64,000 bases of DNA from Hyphomonadaceae bacterium (GTDB taxonomy: Bacteria > Pseudomonadota > Alphaproteobacteria > Caulobacterales > Aquidulcibacteraceae), in assembly GCA_016791385.1 (NCBI GenBank), contig JAEUMR010000027.1, forward strand, positions 124,001 through 188,000, given 5' to 3'. Positions 7,546 through 17,775 of this stretch are shown in pieces (the first letter of the stretch is position 1; the number at the start of each line of letters is the position of its first letter). The notes beneath the pieces are model-generated. The model worked only from the letters and a program-made list of their open reading frames with translations, was not told the origin of the DNA and did no database searches. The position numbers and the translations under genes are program-made.

Positions 7546-8853
7546 ATGAGCGACCTCTTCGAAGCCGCGGGATTGGACCAGGGCGCGCCCACGCCGCTGG
7601 CCGAGCGCTTGCGTCCCAAGAAGTTGGGCGAGGTGGTGGGGCAAGACCATCTGCTAAGCCCCGAGGGACCGATCGGGCGGATGGTCGCCCAAAAGCGCTT
7701 GGCCTCGATGATCCTCTGGGGACCGCCGGGTGTCGGCAAGACGACGATCGCGCGCCTGCTGGCCGAGGAGACGGGGCTCGAGTTTCAGCAGATCAGCGCC
7801 GTGTTCTCAGGAGTGGCCGATCTAAAGAAGGCGTTCGAGACGGCGCGCGCGCGCCGGGCTTCGGGCAAGGCGACGCTCTTGTTCGTGGACGAGATCCATC
7901 GCTTCAATCGCGCGCAGCAAGATGGATTTCTGCCGTACGTCGAGCAGGGCATTGTCACGCTGGTCGGCGCCACCACCGAAAACCCAAGTTTCGAAATTAA
8001 CGCAGCGCTCCTCTCGCGCGCGCAGGTGTTTGTGCTGAAGCGCCTGGATGGCGCAGCGCTTGAGCTATTGCTGCAGCGGGGCGAAGCGCTGCTGGGCAAG
8101 AAGCTTCCCTTGACCGATGACGCGCGTATCGCCCTCACCAACCTGGCTGACGGCGACGGGCGATATTTGCTGACCCTTGCGGAAGAGCTGTTCGCGCTCA
8201 AGGCTGCGGCGCCGCTCGACGCGAAGGCGCTGGGCGAGCTCTTGCAGAAGCGTGCGCCTGCTTATGACAAGGATCGCGAGGAGCACTACAACCTCATCTC
8301 TGCGCTGCACAAAAGCATCCGCGGTTCCGATCCGGACGCTGCGCTCTATTGGCTGGCGCGGATGGTCGCCGGCGGCGAGGACCTGCTCTTCATCGCGCGC
8401 CGGCTTGTGCGCGCGGCGTCGGAGGATATCGGCTTGGCCGATCCGACAGCGCTGCTGATCTGCAATGCGGCCAAAGACGCGGTGCATTTTCTGGGTGCGC
8501 CCGAAGCGGAATTGCATCTGGCGCAAGCCGTGATTCACCTGGCGACGGCGCCAAAGTCGAACGCGGCGTACACAGCCTGGAAGGGCGCGCTGACGGCGGC
8601 GCGCGAGACGGGAGCGCTCGGCCCGCCCATGCATATCCGCAACGCGCCAACGAAGCTGATGAAGGATCTTGGATACGGCTCGGGCTACGCCTACGACCAC
8701 GATGCGGAAGAAGGATTCTCCGGGCAGAATTATTTTCCGGACGAGATGCAGCGTCGGCAATTCTACGCGCCCGAAGGACGTGGCCGTGAGGGCGTCATCA
8801 AGGAGCGTCTGGAATACTGGGCAAAGCTGCGGGCTGAGCGCTCAGGTAAGTGA
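7546..8853 (+). CDS. rarA: Replication-associated recombination protein A (AAA+ ATPase)
   Basis: RarA (MgsA) is a clamp-loader-like AAA+ protein acting at stalled replication forks. The 435-residue product has Walker A GPPGVGKT at residues 59-66, Walker B LLFVDEIHRF at 111-120, sensor 1 in LVGATTENPSFEINAALLSR, and the C-terminal tetramerisation region containing HNAYTAWKGAL-like and LGYGSGYAYDHD motifs that mark RarA rather than RuvB or DnaX. The stop overlaps the pseudouridine synthase start, so the two are co-translated. Confidence 0.95.
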   Translation: MSDLFEAAGLDQGAPTPLAERLRPKKLGEVVGQDHLLSPEGPIGRMVAQKRLASMILWGPPGVGKTTIARLLAEETGLEFQQISAVFSGVADLKKAFETARARRASGKATLLFVDEIHRFNRAQQDGFLPYVEQGIVTLVGATTENPSFEINAALLSRAQVFVLKRLDGAALELLLQRGEALLGKKLPLTDDARIALTNLADGDGRYLLTLAEELFALKAAAPLDAKALGELLQKRAPAYDKDREEHYNLISALHKSIRGSDPDAALYWLARMVAGGEDLLFIARRLVRAASEDIGLADPTALLICNAAKDAVHFLGAPEAELHLAQAVIHLATAPKSNAAYTAWKGALTAARETGALGPPMHIRNAPTKLMKDLGYGSGYAYDHDAEEGFSGQNYFPDEMQRRQFYAPEGRGREGVIKERLEYWAKLRAERSGK

Positions 8854-9593
8854 TGTCGGCCCGTTCGAGTTTGCTTTCGGCGGAGGAAATCGCGTTCGCG
8901 CGAAGCCTGGTTCTGCACGAAGACGCGACCCTGATTGCGTTCAACAAGCCAGCCGGACTTGCCGTGCAGGGCGGCGCTGGCGTTTCGCGTAGTCTGGAGG
9001 ATCTGCTCGGCGCGTTCGCGAAGTCGAACGGCAAGCGTCCCCGCCTGGTCCATCGTCTTGATCGCGACACCAGCGGCGTAATCGTTGCCGCGCGCACTAA
9101 GCCCGCGGCAGCCGCTTTGTCTGAGGCGTTTGCAGGGCGCAGCGTAAAGAAGACATATCTCGCAATCGTCTGTGGTGGGGCGCCTGAACCGCGAAAAGGC
9201 GAAATTACTCTGCCGCTGAAGAAGACGTCCAGCCGCGGTCTCGACATCATGGAAATCGCGCGCGCGGGAGAGCCGGGCGCGCTCTCCGCGCTCACCCGCT
9301 ATGAGACCGTGTCGGCAACGGCCGGCGCCGCCTTGCTTGAACTGGCGCCCGAGACGGGTCGAATGCACCAATTGCGCGCGCACTTGGCGGCGATTGGACA
9401 TCCCATCGCTGGAGACGCGAAATATGGCGGGCTGTTCTGCATCAGCGGCATAGCCGTGCCGCGCTTGATGTTACACGCCGCCGCTTTGGAGTTGCCGCTC
9501 CCGAGAGGCAAGACGGGCCGCTTCGAGGCGCCATTGCCCGGCGATTTTCTCACCGTACTGGATGCGCTCCATCTTTCGTTAAACCGCGATTGA
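8853..9593 (+). CDS. RluA-family pseudouridine synthase
   Basis: This 246-residue enzyme converts uridine to pseudouridine in rRNA or tRNA. The signature HRLDRDTSGVIV carries the catalytic Asp70, and ETGRMHQLRAHLAAIGHPI and GDAKYGG are the later RluA motifs. It starts directly in the catalytic domain and lacks the N-terminal S4 domain found in RluC and RluD, so it is of the short RluA type; the target site cannot be assigned. ATG 8853 overlaps the rarA stop (TGATG); a GTG lies one codon upstream. Confidence 0.9.
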   Translation: MSARSSLLSAEEIAFARSLVLHEDATLIAFNKPAGLAVQGGAGVSRSLEDLLGAFAKSNGKRPRLVHRLDRDTSGVIVAARTKPAAAALSEAFAGRSVKKTYLAIVCGGAPEPRKGEITLPLKKTSSRGLDIMEIARAGEPGALSALTRYETVSATAGAALLELAPETGRMHQLRAHLAAIGHPIAGDAKYGGLFCISGIAVPRLMLHAAALELPLPRGKTGRFEAPLPGDFLTVLDALHLSLNRD

Positions 9594-9642
9594 TCGCGCA
9601 GTCCAGGAGAGGCATGCTCACCCTCCGCCATAGGGGGAAGAC

Positions 9643-10614
9643 ATGGCCGAACCGCTCAACGCTACGTTCTTCGCATTTCGCAAGCGCGAGAAAGCTGGCG
9701 TGTTGCTTCGCCTCAGCGTCGCATTCGCGCTCATGGCAGTTGCCCTCTGTGTGGGCTTTGCAGTGCTGTTTTGGTCGGGACTTTCGGAACTGATTGGTTG
9801 GTACGGTCAGGTGATCCAGGCCAGCGCCAGCAACGACACAGAGGCGCTGGCGCAGATTGGCATGCCTACAGGCATGTTTGCCGTGCTGCCGGGCATGCTG
9901 CTGTGGATGCTGCTCTTTTACATCCTCTGCGCAGCTTACGAGGCAGGGGCATTGCGCTGGATGATCCATGGCGAGTCGGTCGGCTTGATGGGGCTCAGCC
10001 TGGGCGCGCCTACTTGGCGCGTCTACGCGACATACTGGATTTGGTTCCTGCTTTACATGGCGCTTTCGATCGTCATGTCGATCTTGCTTATGACGCTGAT
10101 GGGGGTGCTGGCGGTAAGCAGCGGAGATCCGACTTCAACGCTAATCGCGCTGCCAGTGTATTACATTCTGCAGTACGGGCTGATGATCTATTTCGGTGTG
10201 CGCTTCGCGCCGGCGGCCGCCGCTTCGATTGCGCGCCGCAAGTTCGCATTCTTTGATGCCTGGACAGTGACGAAGGGGCGCTTCTGGGCGCTTCTTGGTT
10301 CGTTCTTGTTGCTGTGGCTGATGTACTTCGCAGCCAGCATTGTGCTCGGCATTGCTTGGTTCGCGACCATGCTATCCGGCGCCAGCATTGATTGGACAGC
10401 GATGTCCGATCCGGCGCGCGCCAATGAGGCGGTGAGCGGCATGCTCCAAAATTACCTGCAATCGCTGATGCAGCCGCAATCGTGGGCGATTGCCGGCGCG
10501 CTTTGGTTCGTGGGCCTGATTGTGGCCGTGCTCTTCTATCTCGGCAGTTACGGGATCAATGCGCGCGCAGCGCAGGCCGGGTTGGAAGAAGGTAAAATCC
10601 AAGCCGCGTCTTAA
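9643..10614 (+). CDS. Uncharacterised polytopic membrane protein
   Basis: I do not recognise a named family. The 323-residue product has about six hydrophobic segments, near residues 24-46, 84-105, 130-160, 165-190, 218-248 and 283-310, separated by short loops. A motif around RRKFAFFDAWTVTKGRFWALLGSFLLL resembles membrane proteins of unknown function that carry a repeated helix-linker design. A good AGGGGGAAG ribosome site precedes ATG 9643. It is convergent with uvrA, 17 bases away, where an imperfect AAGCGCG/CGCGCTT inverted repeat may serve as a weak shared terminator. It might form a pore or scaffold; no function is assigned. Confidence 0.75.
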   Translation: MAEPLNATFFAFRKREKAGVLLRLSVAFALMAVALCVGFAVLFWSGLSELIGWYGQVIQASASNDTEALAQIGMPTGMFAVLPGMLLWMLLFYILCAAYEAGALRWMIHGESVGLMGLSLGAPTWRVYATYWIWFLLYMALSIVMSILLMTLMGVLAVSSGDPTSTLIALPVYYILQYGLMIYFGVRFAPAAAASIARRKFAFFDAWTVTKGRFWALLGSFLLLWLMYFAASIVLGIAWFATMLSGASIDWTAMSDPARANEAVSGMLQNYLQSLMQPQSWAIAGALWFVGLIVAVLFYLGSYGINARAAQAGLEEGKIQAAS

Positions 10615-10631
10615 GGGAAGGCAAGCGCGTG

Positions 10632-13597
<2,966 letters not shown>

Positions 13598-13601
<4 letters not shown>

Positions 13602-14374
13602 GCCGCTAGTCCATAGGCGAACCCCGTCATCGAAATGCCGGGCTCGTAATGCTGGTTGAAGATATACGGCATTTCCCCGTCTCGCCGCGCGCCGAGCGCG
13701 TAGAACACGGGAAAGAAGTGCTCCCAATCGGGCGCCGCTTCGCGCGCGTCGGCGCGCGCCGCGTAATTGAGAACGCTCTCATCCTCCCCGCTCGCTGCCG
13801 CTTGGGTCACGAAATCATCGAACGCCTTCACCCACGGCGCCAGTTCTCGGGTGCGGAAGAAGGCAGGCAGGTTGTGTACGATATTGCCGGCGGCGAGGAT
13901 CAGGACGTTCTCATCACGCAAAGGCGCGAGCGCCTTGGCGATCTCATAGTGTTGTTGCGGCGTGCGGCGGATATCGAGGCTCAGCTGCAACACCGGAACG
14001 TCAGCCGCCGGATACATCCGCCGCAGAACGCTCCAGGCGCCGTGATCGAGCCCCCAGCTATTGTCGAGGCGTGCGGCGAACGCCGCGAGCCGCGCGGAGA
14101 TTTGTTGCGCCAAGTCAGGATCGCCGGGTGCGGGGTACTGGACGTCGAAGAGGGCTTGCGGAAAGCCGCGGCCGAAATCGTGGATGGTCGAAGGGTGCGC
14201 GTTTGCGGTGATGGCGACGCCCTCCGTGACCCAGTGCGCTGAGATGCACAGGATCGCGCGCGGCCTCGCGAAGCGGGTGGCGATCTTGGCCCAGCCGCGC
14301 GCGGAGGGCGTGTCTTCGATCGCGTTCATCGGCGAGCCATGGCCGACGAAAAGGGCGGGCGCTCTCAAGCTCAT
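13598..14374 (-). CDS. Class III extradiol ring-cleavage dioxygenase (4,5-DOPA dioxygenase type)
   Basis: This 258-residue protein is of the LigB/YgiD superfamily, which uses a single metal ion held by histidines. [11 protein letters not shown] near residues 9-19 and [12 protein letters not shown] near 41-52 carry the first two metal histidines (His12, His47); LNPHDYG-like and [12 protein letters not shown] segments follow. Plant and bacterial relatives cleave DOPA or small catechols, and some bacterial ones have unknown substrates. The gene overlaps uvrA by ATGA and is the first gene after a promoter with a LexA-type box, so it is likely co-expressed with uvrA. No catechol pathway genes are nearby. 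Confidence 0.88.
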
Positions 14375-14419
14375 CAGGGTCTTTCTCGGGGGCCGCCCAG
14401 CTTCCGGCGGACACCATAT

Positions 14420-14447
14420 TTAGTAGCCCGACTCGCGCGGACATCAA
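14420..14447 (-). promoter_or_regulatory. Candidate promoter for the dioxygenase-uvrA operon
   Basis: On the minus strand TTGATG (14447-14442) and TACTAA (14425-14420) are 16 bases apart. The -35 box directly abuts the LexA-type box at 14448-14462. The leader to ATG 14374 would be about 40 bases. The -10 match is weak (three of six). Confidence 0.45.
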
Positions 14448-14462
14448 GAACAAAGACGGAAC
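14448..14462. promoter_or_regulatory. LexA-type SOS box (GAAC-N7-GAAC), uvrA side
   Basis: GAAC (14448-14451), seven bases, GAAC (14459-14462) is an exact match to the direct-repeat LexA site known in Caulobacter and other alphaproteobacteria (GTTC-N7-GTTC on the other strand). It lies immediately upstream of the promoter candidate for the dioxygenase-uvrA operon. uvrA is a classical SOS gene, which supports the call. Confidence 0.8.
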
Positions 14463-14524
14463 AGAACGCAATCGGCAGCGGCCATGGCGTTCATCGCCTA
14501 ATTGGTTCGGCTGGTTAATGGCTC

Positions 14525-14553
14525 TTTACCTATTGGGCGAGTCGCATTATAGA
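14525..14553 (+). promoter_or_regulatory. Candidate ssb promoter
   Basis: TTTACC (14525-14530) and TATAGA (14548-14553) are 17 bases apart on the plus strand. Transcription would begin near 14560, inside the second LexA-type box, giving a leader of about 64 bases that ends in a strong AGGAGGT ribosome site for ssb. Confidence 0.55.
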
Positions 14554-14566
14554 ACATAGAGAGAAC
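14552..14566. promoter_or_regulatory. LexA-type SOS box (GAAC-N7-GAAC), ssb side
   Basis: GAAC (14552-14555), seven bases, GAAC (14563-14566) is a second exact alphaproteobacterial LexA half-site pair. It overlaps the end of the -10 box and the expected start of ssb transcription, a position where a bound repressor would block initiation. Confidence 0.8.
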
Positions 14567-14623
14567 AAGATGCGCCTTTGGGCGCTCTCCATCGAGTTCA
14601 GCGCAGGAAACAGGAGGTCGGCG

Positions 14624-15109
14624 ATGGCTGGCAGCGTCAACAAGGTGATTTTGATCGGCAACCTCGGCCGGGACCCGGAAGTCCGCCGCCTCAGCTCTGG
14701 TGAGCCGGTGGTCAATCTGCGCATCGCCACCTCCGAAAGCTGGCGCGACAAGCAATCGGGCGAGCGCAAGGAAAAGACCGAGTGGCACAACGTGGTCATC
14801 TTCAACGAGCAGCTCGCCAAGGTGGCTGAGCAATACCTGAAGAAGGGCTCGACGGTTTACATCGAGGGCCAGCTGCAAACGCGCAAATGGACCGATCAAG
14901 CGGGCCAGGAAAAGTACACGACGGAAGTCGTGCTGCAGCGCTATCGAGGCGAGCTGACCATGCTCGGCGGGCGCGGCGAAGGCGGCGGCTCGCGTTCGTA
15001 TGACGATGATGCGGGCGGTGGTTTCACCAGCAAAGCCGGCTCCAAGCGCTCCAGCGAAGGCCCGCGCGAAAGCTTCAACCAGGATCTGGATGACGAGATT
15101 CCGTTCTAA
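14624..15109 (+). CDS. ssb: Single-stranded DNA-binding protein
   Basis: SSB coats single-stranded DNA in replication and repair and recruits partners through its tail. The 161-residue product has an OB fold over residues 1-112 ([44 protein letters not shown]), a glycine-rich linker with [11 protein letters not shown], and the conserved acidic tip DDEIPF. The frame is open 18 codons further up, but ATG 14624 has a perfect AGGAGGT 5 bases before it and starts the normal SSB N-terminus. It is divergent from the uvrA operon, each with its own LexA-type box. Confidence 0.97.
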   Translation: MAGSVNKVILIGNLGRDPEVRRLSSGEPVVNLRIATSESWRDKQSGERKEKTEWHNVVIFNEQLAKVAEQYLKKGSTVYIEGQLQTRKWTDQAGQEKYTTEVVLQRYRGELTMLGGRGEGGGSRSYDDDAGGGFTSKAGSKRSSEGPRESFNQDLDDEIPF

Positions 15110-15125
15110 GCAGCACGTGAGCGGT

Positions 15126-15149
15126 TGGGCGCTCGATCCGAAGCGCCCA
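15126..15149 (+). other. Hairpin between ssb and the monooxygenase gene
   Basis: TGGGCGCT (15126-15133) pairs perfectly with AGCGCCCA (15142-15149) across an 8-base loop, 17 bases after the ssb stop. No T-run follows, so it is either a weak or Rho-assisted end of the ssb transcript or a stabilising 3' structure. Confidence 0.4.
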
Positions 15150-15159
15150 TATCGCCGCC

Positions 15160-16161
15160 ATGATCCCGTTCTCCGTCCTTGATTTGGCGCCCATCGTCGA
15201 AGGCGGCACGGCCGCTCAGGCTCTGGCGAATTCCCGCGATCTGGCGATCCAGACGGAGCGCTTCGGCTACAAGCGTTTCTGGCTCGCCGAGCATCACAAC
15301 ATGCCGGGCATCGCCAGCTCCGCGACCGCACTGTGCATTCAGAACGCGGCGGCGGCGACCAAGACGATCCGTGTCGGCGCCGGCGGGATCATGCTTCCCA
15401 ATCACGCCCCGATCGTCATCGCTGAACAATTTGGCACGCTAGAAGCGCTCTTTCCTGGCCGCATCGATCTGGGGCTTGGCCGCGCGCCAGGCGGTGACCA
15501 GCGCGTGGCGATGGCGCTCCGGCGCACGCTCGTCGGCGGCGAAGACCGCTTCCCGCAGGACGTGCTGGAGTTGCAGGCGCTGCTGGGGCCCGCCGAGCCG
15601 CGCCAGATCGTGCGCGCCGTCCCCGGCGAAGGCGCGAGCGTGCCGCTTTGGATCCTCGGATCGTCCACGTTCGGCGCTCAATTGGCTGCGGCGCTTGGTC
15701 TTCCCTTCGCGTTCGCCTCCCATTTCGCACCAGCGCAGATGATGCAGGCGGTTGAGATTTATCGCACGACGTTCCGGCCGTCCGAGCAGCTCGATCGCCC
15801 TTACGTCATGCTCGGCTTCAACATCTTCGCGGCGCCGACCGACGAGGAAGGCCGGCTGTTGGCGAGTTCGCTGATGCAGGCGTTCGCCAGCCTTCGCCGC
15901 GGCCTTCCGCGCAAATTACAGCCGCCTAACTCAGAGTTCGAGCGCTCGCTCACCGAGAGCGAGAGGGCCCAACTCGACCAAGTGATGGCTTGCTCGGCCG
16001 TGGGCTCGCCGGCGAGTGTGAAGGCCAGCCTGGCAGCGTTTATCGAGCGGACTGGGGCAGATGAGCTAATTCTAGCGTCACACATCTATGACCATGCCGC
16101 GCGTGTGCGCGCCTACGAGATCGCGGCGCAGGTCCGTGAGGAAATGGCGGCAAGCGCGTAG
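15160..16161 (+). CDS. Luciferase-like (LLM class) flavin-dependent oxidoreductase
   Basis: The 333-residue protein has the bacterial luciferase-like TIM barrel that uses reduced flavin. It begins [14 protein letters not shown] and shows [18 protein letters not shown] near residue 45 and the [15 protein letters not shown] motif near residue 105, placing it in the small-barrel group with YhbW-type proteins. Such enzymes oxidise organic sulfur, nitrogen or aldehyde substrates; the substrate here is unknown. It stands between ssb and an EamA transporter with no obvious pathway partner. Confidence 0.9.
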   Translation: MIPFSVLDLAPIVEGGTAAQALANSRDLAIQTERFGYKRFWLAEHHNMPGIASSATALCIQNAAAATKTIRVGAGGIMLPNHAPIVIAEQFGTLEALFPGRIDLGLGRAPGGDQRVAMALRRTLVGGEDRFPQDVLELQALLGPAEPRQIVRAVPGEGASVPLWILGSSTFGAQLAAALGLPFAFASHFAPAQMMQAVEIYRTTFRPSEQLDRPYVMLGFNIFAAPTDEEGRLLASSLMQAFASLRRGLPRKLQPPNSEFERSLTESERAQLDQVMACSAVGSPASVKASLAAFIERTGADELILASHIYDHAARVRAYEIAAQVREEMAASA

Positions 16162-16213
16162 GCAAGCGCATGCAATGGCGCGCCGCTGCAAAGCGTGCCA
16201 GTGACGAACGCGA

Positions 16214-17104
16214 ATGACGCCCTCCCGCGCCTTCGCGCCGCTTGATCTGGCCCAGCTCCTCTCGATCGCGCTGATCTGGGGCGTGAACAACATCCTGGTG
16301 AAGATCGCGATCGACGCGCTGCCACCGATGATGGTGATTGCGTGCCGCTTCCTGATAGTGCTCGCGGCGCTGGCTTTCTGGATCAAGCCTGCGCCGAAGG
16401 GGCAGTTGCGGCTTTTCCTGACCATGCTCACCTTCATCGGGCCGGTGCATTTCGGCGTGCAGTCGATCGGTCTGAAACTGGCGACCGATCTGCCGCCGAT
16501 GGTGGTTGCGATGCAGCTTTGGGCGCCGTGCTCTGTCGTGTTTGCGGCGCTGTTGCTGGGTGAGCGCGTGGGCCCGCTGCGCTGGGCTGGCGTGGCGCTG
16601 GCCTTCCTCGGCGCCGCCTCGCTCAATTTCGATCCGGTCGTCTTCTCTCAGGGCTGGGCGCTGCTGTTGGTGGGCATCGCCTCGGCGGCCTATGGGCTTG
16701 GCACGGTGCTGGTGCGCCGCCTCGGCGGCGGGCTCGATCCGTGGGCGACGCAAGCCTGGATCGCGCTCGTGACCGTGCCAACCATGGCGTTCGGCTCGCT
16801 CACCTTCGAGCACGGCCATCTGGAAGCGGCCCGCGCTGCGCATTGGAGCGTCTGGGTGTTCATCGCTTTCGGCGCGCTGGTGTCCTCGATCGTCGCCAAC
16901 GCCTTTATGTTCAGGCTCGTGCAGAGATACGAGGTGTCGCGCACGACGCCTTATCTGTTGCTGACACCGGTGATCACCTTTGCGCTGTCGGCCTTCGTGC
17001 TTGGCCACCGCATCACGCCGCACATCCTGGTCGGGGCGGCGGTTACGATGGGCGGCGTGGCGCTGGTGGCCCTGGCCGAGCGGCGCTTCAAGGCAATGGC
17101 GTGA
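16214..17104 (+). CDS. EamA-family (DMT superfamily) transporter
   Basis: This 296-residue inner-membrane protein has about ten hydrophobic helices in two EamA halves, roughly residues 10-140 and 150-290. IWGVNNILVKIAIDALPPMMVIACRF is typical of the first half and SSIVANAFMFRLVQRYEVSRTTPYLLLTPV of the second. Relatives export amino acids or other metabolites. The last 17 bases overlap the 3' end of the convergent SodC-like gene. Confidence 0.9.
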   Translation: MTPSRAFAPLDLAQLLSIALIWGVNNILVKIAIDALPPMMVIACRFLIVLAALAFWIKPAPKGQLRLFLTMLTFIGPVHFGVQSIGLKLATDLPPMVVAMQLWAPCSVVFAALLLGERVGPLRWAGVALAFLGAASLNFDPVVFSQGWALLLVGIASAAYGLGTVLVRRLGGGLDPWATQAWIALVTVPTMAFGSLTFEHGHLEAARAAHWSVWVFIAFGALVSSIVANAFMFRLVQRYEVSRTTPYLLLTPVITFALSAFVLGHRITPHILVGAAVTMGGVALVALAERRFKAMA

Positions 17105-17654
17105 GTGCTGCGCAGGCGATGCGTGCGCCCGCGCCGCCAATCGGCTGTGTGCGCTGATCGTCCGGTCCCTCGTGGATCATTAGGGCTGCGCCGTCGTCAT
17201 CGAGCAGAGGGATGCGGCCGCGCTGCGGCGCCGCGCCGAGCGTCGTGCCGGCGCTGAAGAACTCCGCCGCGAAAGGGCCAGCGGGGGCAGCGAAGAGGTT
17301 GGGCAGGTCGCCAGCTTCTGGGCCCGCCGCGTTCATCAAGCCGTGCTGGACCCGCGGGCCCATCCCAAGGTGGCCTCCGGCGGCCTGAAAGCCGTTGGCG
17401 AAGTCGCTGCAATCGCCGCGTGTATGAAGGTGGAGCCCGTGCCAGCCCGGAGGCAGCGCGTGCTCGGCGAACTCGAGCCGGATCAGCACCCCGCGCGGCC
17501 CTTCCGTGAAGATAGCTTGCCCTACGGCGCGGCCGTCCCGGCCGACGATCCAGGCCGTTTTTGGCGCCGCCAGCGGCGCTGTGGATTGGGGCGTGGCCGT
17601 GCTGGCGCAAGCGGCCAGAAAAGCGGCCAAAACAACAGCGGCGATGGGGCGCAT
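17088..17654 (-). CDS. Cu/Zn superoxide dismutase-like lipoprotein with an altered zinc ligand
   Basis: The 188-residue product starts at ATG 17654 after an AGGAG site. Its signal ends in the lipobox LAAC (Cys16), so it is likely a periplasmic lipoprotein. It follows the SodC pattern. The four copper histidines are present (His75 and His77 in GLHLHTRGDC, His95 in AGGHLG, His161 in MIHEGPDD), as are the disulfide cysteines (Cys82, Cys181). Of the zinc set, His95, His104 and Asp116 remain, but the position before AGDLPN that is normally His is Glu113. It may still dismutate superoxide or be a copper-only variant. It is divergent from gyrA. Confidence 0.85.
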   Translation of the reverse strand: MRPIAAVVLAAFLAACASTATPQSTAPLAAPKTAWIVGRDGRAVGQAIFTEGPRGVLIRLEFAEHALPPGWHGLHLHTRGDCSDFANGFQAAGGHLGMGPRVQHGLMNAAGPEAGDLPNLFAAPAGPFAAEFFSAGTTLGAAPQRGRIPLLDDDGAALMIHEGPDDQRTQPIGGAGARIACAALTPLP

Positions 17655-17713
17655 AGGGCTGCTCCTTGGTTTGCCGGGGGGGCGTGGCGATGTTAGTTTG
17701 CCGCGGATTCGTA

Positions 17714-17730
17714 GGCGAGTTTTTCTCGCC
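17714..17730 (+). other. Inverted repeat in the gyrA upstream region
   Basis: GGCGAG (17714-17719) and CTCGCC (17725-17730) form a perfect 6-bp stem with a five-T loop, 45 bases before the gyrA start. It could be a leader hairpin or a protein-binding site; no promoter box is clear next to it. Confidence 0.35.
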
Positions 17731-17775
17731 GTTCCCGCGCTTCCCTTTGAAGCTTGAAAGATAGACCGGCGATCC

